Source: Nonomuraea jabiensis
GTDB taxonomy: Bacteria > Actinomycetota > Actinomycetes > Streptosporangiales > Streptosporangiaceae
DNA length: 64,000 bases
Direction of reading: 5' to 3'
Assembly: GCF_014204795.1 (NCBI RefSeq)
Contig: NZ_JACHMB010000001.1
Coordinates: 9,126,501-9,190,500, forward strand
A program made the translations under genes and the position numbers. Below the pieces are notes generated by a model. That model saw only the letters and a program-made list of their open reading frames with translations, was not told the origin of the DNA and did not search any database. Positions 60,565 through 64,000 of the stretch are shown one piece after another. How positions within the stretch are numbered: the first letter of the stretch is position 1; every line of letters begins with the position of its first letter.

Positions 60565-61470
60565 ATGAAAGCCATCGTGTTCGACCGTTTCGGCGGCCCG
60601 GAAGTACTGCGCGAGGCGGATATCGAGGTCCCGCAGCCCGGCCCCGGGCAGGTCCGTGTCCGTGTGAAGGCTGCCGGGCTGAACGCGCTGGACGGCAAGA
60701 TGCGCTCCGGGATGCTGGAGGCCGTGTTCCCCACGACCTTCCCCGCCGTTCCCGGGGGCGAGCTCGCCGGCGTGGTGGACGCCCTGGGGGAGGGCGTGAC
60801 CGACGTGCAGGTCGGCGACGAGGTGCTGGGCTGGTCGGACACCGGCTCGTACGCCGAGTACGCGCTGGCCACCATCGTGGCCCCCAAGCCCGCCGCCCTC
60901 GGCTGGCAGCACGCGGCCGCGCTGCCGGTGGCGGGTGAGACCGCCGAGCGGGTCCTGAACCTGCTGGGTGTCGCCGCCGGGGAGACCGTGCTGATGCACG
61001 GCGCGGCGGGAGCGGTCGGAACCCTGGCGGTTCAGCTCGCCACGGCTCGCGGAGCACGTGTCATCGGCACCGCCGGCCCCGGAAATCAGGAATATCTCGC
61101 CTCGCTCGGCGCCACCGCGACCGTGTACGGCGAGGGCCTGGTCGAGCGGGTCCGGGCGCTTGCCCCTGACGGCGTGGACGCGGTGTTCGACCTGGCCGGG
61201 AAGGGCGCCCTTGAGGACTCCATCACCCTGCGGGGCGGCACCGACCGCATCGTCACCATCGCCGACTTCCGCGCGCAGCAGCTCGGCGTCACCTTCTCCC
61301 GCGGTCCCTCGGAGGCCTCGTCCGACCGGCTGGCCGCCCTGGCCCAGGACGCCGCCACCGGCAAGGTCGTCACCACCGTCACCGCCTATCCGCTCGACCA
61401 GGCCGCCACGGCCCAGCAGGTCAGCGACGCCGGGCATGTCCGCGGCAAGCTCGTCCTCACCGTCGGCTGA
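60565..61470 (+). CDS. NADP-dependent quinone oxidoreductase-like (MDR/QOR family)
   Basis: The ATG at 60565 after GAGGAG gives 301 aa. MKAIVFDRFGGPEVL and PGPGQVRVRVKAAGLNALDGK start the GroES-like domain. VLMHGAAGAVGTLAVQLATARGARVIGTAG is the NADPH loop, and VDAVFDLAGKGALEDSI follows. No zinc-binding Cys cluster is seen, as expected for the QOR branch. It probably reduces quinones or enones. It is the first gene of the MarR-controlled operon. Confidence 0.9.
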   Translation: MKAIVFDRFGGPEVLREADIEVPQPGPGQVRVRVKAAGLNALDGKMRSGMLEAVFPTTFPAVPGGELAGVVDALGEGVTDVQVGDEVLGWSDTGSYAEYALATIVAPKPAALGWQHAAALPVAGETAERVLNLLGVAAGETVLMHGAAGAVGTLAVQLATARGARVIGTAGPGNQEYLASLGATATVYGEGLVERVRALAPDGVDAVFDLAGKGALEDSITLRGGTDRIVTIADFRAQQLGVTFSRGPSEASSDRLAALAQDAATGKVVTTVTAYPLDQAATAQQVSDAGHVRGKLVLTVG

Positions 61471-61548
61471 ACACGCTCGCCTCTTCATCCACCCCGCCCG
61501 CCGCCTTCCCCGTTGCCCACCCGGGCTCGCCGCACCGAAGGACCACAC

Positions 61549-62610
61549 ATGCTGGACTCTCTGTGGACGCCGACCACCGTCGGCGGCATATCCCTGCCGC
61601 ACCGCCTGGTCATGGCCCCCATGACTCGTGACCGCTCCACGCCGGAAGGCGTCCCGACCGAGCTGAACGCCGAGTACTACGCCCAGCGGGCCTCGCACGC
61701 ACTGATCATCACTGAGGGAACCCAGCCCTGCGCCGACGGCCAGGGCTACCTCCTCACTCCCGGCATTCACCATGACGAGCAGATCGCCGGGTGGCGCAAG
61801 GTCATCGACGCCGTGCACGCGGCCGGCGGCCGGATCGTCATCCAGCTGATGCACGTCGGACGCATCTCCCACCCCGACAACACCCCCCACGGGCGCCGGC
61901 CGGTCGCCCCGTCGGCGATCCGTCCCGAGGGCGTGATGTTCACCGCGTCCGGGCCCCAGGAGATGCCCACGCCCCGTGCGCTGTCGACGCAGGAGGTCGC
62001 GGCGACGGTCGACGACTTCCGTCGCGCGGCGGCGGCCGCCGTCGCGGCGGGCGCCGACGGCGTGGAGATCCACGGCGCCAACGGCTACCTGGTGCACCAG
62101 TTCCTGTCCGACAACACCAACCAGCGCACCGACCGCTACGGCGGCTCCCTCGACAACCGCATCCGCTTCGCCGTCGAGGTCGCCGCCGCCGTGTCCGGCG
62201 AGATCGGCGCGGAGCGCACCGGTCTGCGCATTTCCCCCGGCAACCCCTACAACGACATCGCCGAGTCCGACACCGCGGAGCTGTATCCGGCGCTCCTGGA
62301 CGCGCTGCGCCCGCTGAACCTGGCCTACCTCCACGTGATGCACACGGGCGAGGAGGCTCTGCTGGAAACCCTGCGCGCGCAGTGGCCGGCCACGCTGATC
62401 CTCAACCGGGGCGGCACCGACCTGCCCACCCGCGCCAAGGACATCGACAACGGTACGGCCGACCTCGTCTCCGTCGGCACCCTCGCGCTGGCCAACCCGG
62501 ACCTGGTCGAGCGGCTCCGCGCCGGCGCGAAGCTGAACACCCCCGACCCGGCCACCTTCTACGGCGGCGGAGCGGCCGGCTACACCGACTACCCCACCTA
62601 CACGGCTTAA
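61549..62610 (+). CDS. Old yellow enzyme-type alkene reductase (NADH:flavin oxidoreductase)
   Basis: The 353-aa FMN enzyme has LPHRLVMAPMTRDRS, GRIVIQLMHVGRISHP, EIHGANGYLVHQFLSDNTNQRTDRYGGSLDNR and GLRISPGNPYNDI. HGANGYL contains the usual His-Asn pair contacting the substrate. GAAGGA lies seven bases before the ATG. It reduces enones such as quinones and maleimides. The MarR-controlled pair with the quinone oxidoreductase suggests an electrophile-stress response. Confidence 0.92.
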   Translation: MLDSLWTPTTVGGISLPHRLVMAPMTRDRSTPEGVPTELNAEYYAQRASHALIITEGTQPCADGQGYLLTPGIHHDEQIAGWRKVIDAVHAAGGRIVIQLMHVGRISHPDNTPHGRRPVAPSAIRPEGVMFTASGPQEMPTPRALSTQEVAATVDDFRRAAAAAVAAGADGVEIHGANGYLVHQFLSDNTNQRTDRYGGSLDNRIRFAVEVAAAVSGEIGAERTGLRISPGNPYNDIAESDTAELYPALLDALRPLNLAYLHVMHTGEEALLETLRAQWPATLILNRGGTDLPTRAKDIDNGTADLVSVGTLALANPDLVERLRAGAKLNTPDPATFYGGGAAGYTDYPTYTA

Positions 62611-62621
62611 GGTACCGAACC

Positions 62622-63089
62622 ATGCCCCACATCCCCACGACGGCCGGCAAAGGGCCGCTGAGCTACGCGATCTTCCTGCTCGCCCGCGCCCACCGCGCCC
62701 ACGCCGCCGCCCTGCTTCGCGCGATGGACCTGCATCCCGGACAGGAACTGCTGCTGATGCAGCTCTTCGACCGGGACGGCCAGACCCAGTCCGAACTGCT
62801 CGAAAGCGTCGGCCTGGACCACTCCACCGTCTCCAAGTCCCTGCGCCGGATGCAGGACGCCGGCCTGCTCGTCCGCGAGCCGGCCGCACATGACCGGCGC
62901 GTCCTGGTGGTCCACCTCACCGACAAGGGCCGTGCCATGCGCGAACCCATCGCAGCCCTGTGGCAGACCCTGGAGGAGACCTCCGCGCGGACCCTGTCGG
63001 AGCAGCAGGCGGAGTCCTTCATCGACACCGCCCACGCCATCACCGAGACGCTCACCAGCCGCGCGCTTCCGCCAGAAGAATCCGAGTAA
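62622..63089 (+). CDS. MarR family winged-helix regulator
   Basis: A 155-aa protein with HPGQELLLMQLFDRDGQTQSE and GLDHSTVSKSLRRMQDAGLL (recognition helix) and LVREPAAHDRRVLVVHLTDKG (wing). It is the third gene of the redox operon and likely represses it from the palindrome near 60519. No Cys is visible in the protein, so a Cys-based redox sensor is unlikely; it may bind a small ligand. Confidence 0.92.
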   Translation: MPHIPTTAGKGPLSYAIFLLARAHRAHAAALLRAMDLHPGQELLLMQLFDRDGQTQSELLESVGLDHSTVSKSLRRMQDAGLLVREPAAHDRRVLVVHLTDKGRAMREPIAALWQTLEETSARTLSEQQAESFIDTAHAITETLTSRALPPEESE

Positions 63090-63212
63090 CGCGCCGGTGC
63101 GGCCGACCGTCCGCACATCGAGAACGGCCGCATCACCCCGTCCCATCCGCCTGCGGACGACCGGCCTCGGAACCAAGCCCCTCGCTCCTGACCTGATGGA
63201 AAGTGACAACCC

Positions 63213-64000
63213 ATGACTGCCACCGACTCCACCACCCTCCCGGTCCTCGTCGTCGGGGCGACCGGCTCTCTCGGGGGCAAGGTCGTCGACGAACTACTCA
63301 AGCGCGGCAAGAACGTCCGTGCCCTGGTCCGGCCGACCACCGACGCGAGCAGGCCCGAAAGCCGGGGCGTGGAGATCGCCCGCGGCGACATGCTCGACCT
63401 CGACTCGCTCGTCGCCGCCATGAACGGCGCCGATGCCGTCATCACCACCGCCGCCGGCTACACCCGCGGCGGCAAGAACGCGCACGACATCGACACCGTC
63501 GGCAACGCCAACCTCGCCGAGGCCGCCCACCGCACCGGCATCCGACGGTTCGTCCTGACCAGCATCCTCACCAGCGACCGGACGCCCGATGTCCCACACT
63601 TCTGGCACAAGAAGCTCGCCGAGGACAAACTCGAACAGCTCGGCGTCCCGTTCCTCGCACTGCGGCCGGGGGCGTTCCTCGACCAGATCGCGAGCATGGC
63701 GGGCGACCCGATCGACAAGGGCCGCCTGATCTGGATCGGCAAGACCACCGTCCCGCTGACCTTCGTCCACACCTCCGATCTCGCGACGTACCTGGCAGCC
63801 GCAGTCGACGCCGAGGCCGACGACGGTGAGCGCATCGACATCGGCTGGGACCGCCCGGTCAGCATGCGCGAGATAGCCGACCTGATGGGCAGCAGGGCCG
63901 GAAAGAAGATCAAGGTGTGGGCCGTCCCGTCCGCCGTCGCCCGCGCCGCGGGAGCCGTCGCCGGCCGCTTCATGCCCCTGATCAAGGACATGGCCGCGAT
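63213..64000 (+). CDS. NAD(P)H-binding (NmrA-like) oxidoreductase, 3' end outside window
   Basis: An open frame from ATG 63213 to the right edge (262 codons). VLVVGATGSLGGKVVDELL is the NAD(P) loop. Next come RALVRPTTDASRPES, VEIARGDMLDLDSLVAAM and ADAVITTAAGYTRG. FVLTSIL and the missing YxxxK triad fit the atypical SDR NmrA/quinone reductase 2-like branch. It follows the MarR gene on the same strand by 123 bp and may be part of the same stress response. Confidence 0.87.
   Translation, partial: MTATDSTTLPVLVVGATGSLGGKVVDELLKRGKNVRALVRPTTDASRPESRGVEIARGDMLDLDSLVAAMNGADAVITTAAGYTRGGKNAHDIDTVGNANLAEAAHRTGIRRFVLTSILTSDRTPDVPHFWHKKLAEDKLEQLGVPFLALRPGAFLDQIASMAGDPIDKGRLIWIGKTTVPLTFVHTSDLATYLAAAVDAEADDGERIDIGWDRPVSMREIADLMGSRAGKKIKVWAVPSAVARAAGAVAGRFMPLIKDMAA

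Noticed and set aside
60280..62889. 869-codon minus frame
   Set aside because: Only its last 73 residues look coded. The rest is antisense of quinone oxidoreductase, OYE and MarR genes.

Overview
The window is about 70% GC by eye, with strong G/C preference at third codon positions, many GTG/TTG starts, ATGA/GTGA gene overlaps, F420-type and SARP-type genes and an acyl-CoA carboxylase with a tiny epsilon subunit. This points to a filamentous actinomycete. A Streptosporangiales member such as Nonomuraea is my guess from gene style, not a demonstrated assignment. No rRNA, tRNA or CRISPR array was seen.

Region 1 (1-10555): a minus-strand sugar operon of oxidoreductase, ABC ATPase, two permeases, sugar-binding lipoprotein, D-tagatose/psicose-3-epimerase-like isomerase and a secreted ThuA-sugar dehydrogenase-PKD protein cut by the window edge. 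It is divergent from a ROK regulator. Region 2 (10593-17350): a seven-gene, overlapping plus-strand cluster that I read as an ebo (EboA/B/C/E/F) operon. An inositol-3-phosphate synthase stands where an EboD-type sugar-phosphate cyclase is usual, and there is an extra TIM-barrel isomerase. Its promoter resembles that of region 1. A secreted metzincin-like protein and a deleted sigma factor follow.

Region 3 (19332-39960): a biosynthetic cluster. A Sfp-type PPTase and an acyl-CoA carboxylase (beta, epsilon, alpha) should provide holo-ACP and extender units. An ACP, a KS and a CLF whose catalytic Cys is Gln form a type II condensing system with two hotdog dehydratase pairs. Divergently, an AfsA-type butenolide synthase gene is translationally coupled to a HAD phosphatase and an SDR, followed by a SnoaL-like protein and a secreted PQQ-type propeller. 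An F420-type LLM oxidoreductase, a lactonase-like propeller, a SARP, a MerR, an MFS pump and an MMPL exporter complete it. No aromatase or cyclase is present, so I infer a reduced polyketide or fatty-acyl chain made into a butenolide or butyrolactone-like product.

Region 4 (40037-43603): a soluble NarL-type kinase and regulator pair, a membrane protein and a methyltransferase. Region 5 (42834-51966): a graveyard of mobile DNA (TPR scrap, Tn3 transposase, tyrosine integrase, IS256, helicase and TnpB fragments) next to a NACHT-WD40 gene split by a one-base frameshift. Region 6 (51967-59358): a two-component system with an MMPL transporter, an MBL hydrolase, an AraC regulator and an alpha/beta hydrolase. 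Region 7 (59512-64000): a recombination-site-like repeat array with a truncated zinc-finger resolvase, then a MarR-controlled redox operon (quinone oxidoreductase, old yellow enzyme, MarR, NAD(P)-binding protein cut by the edge).
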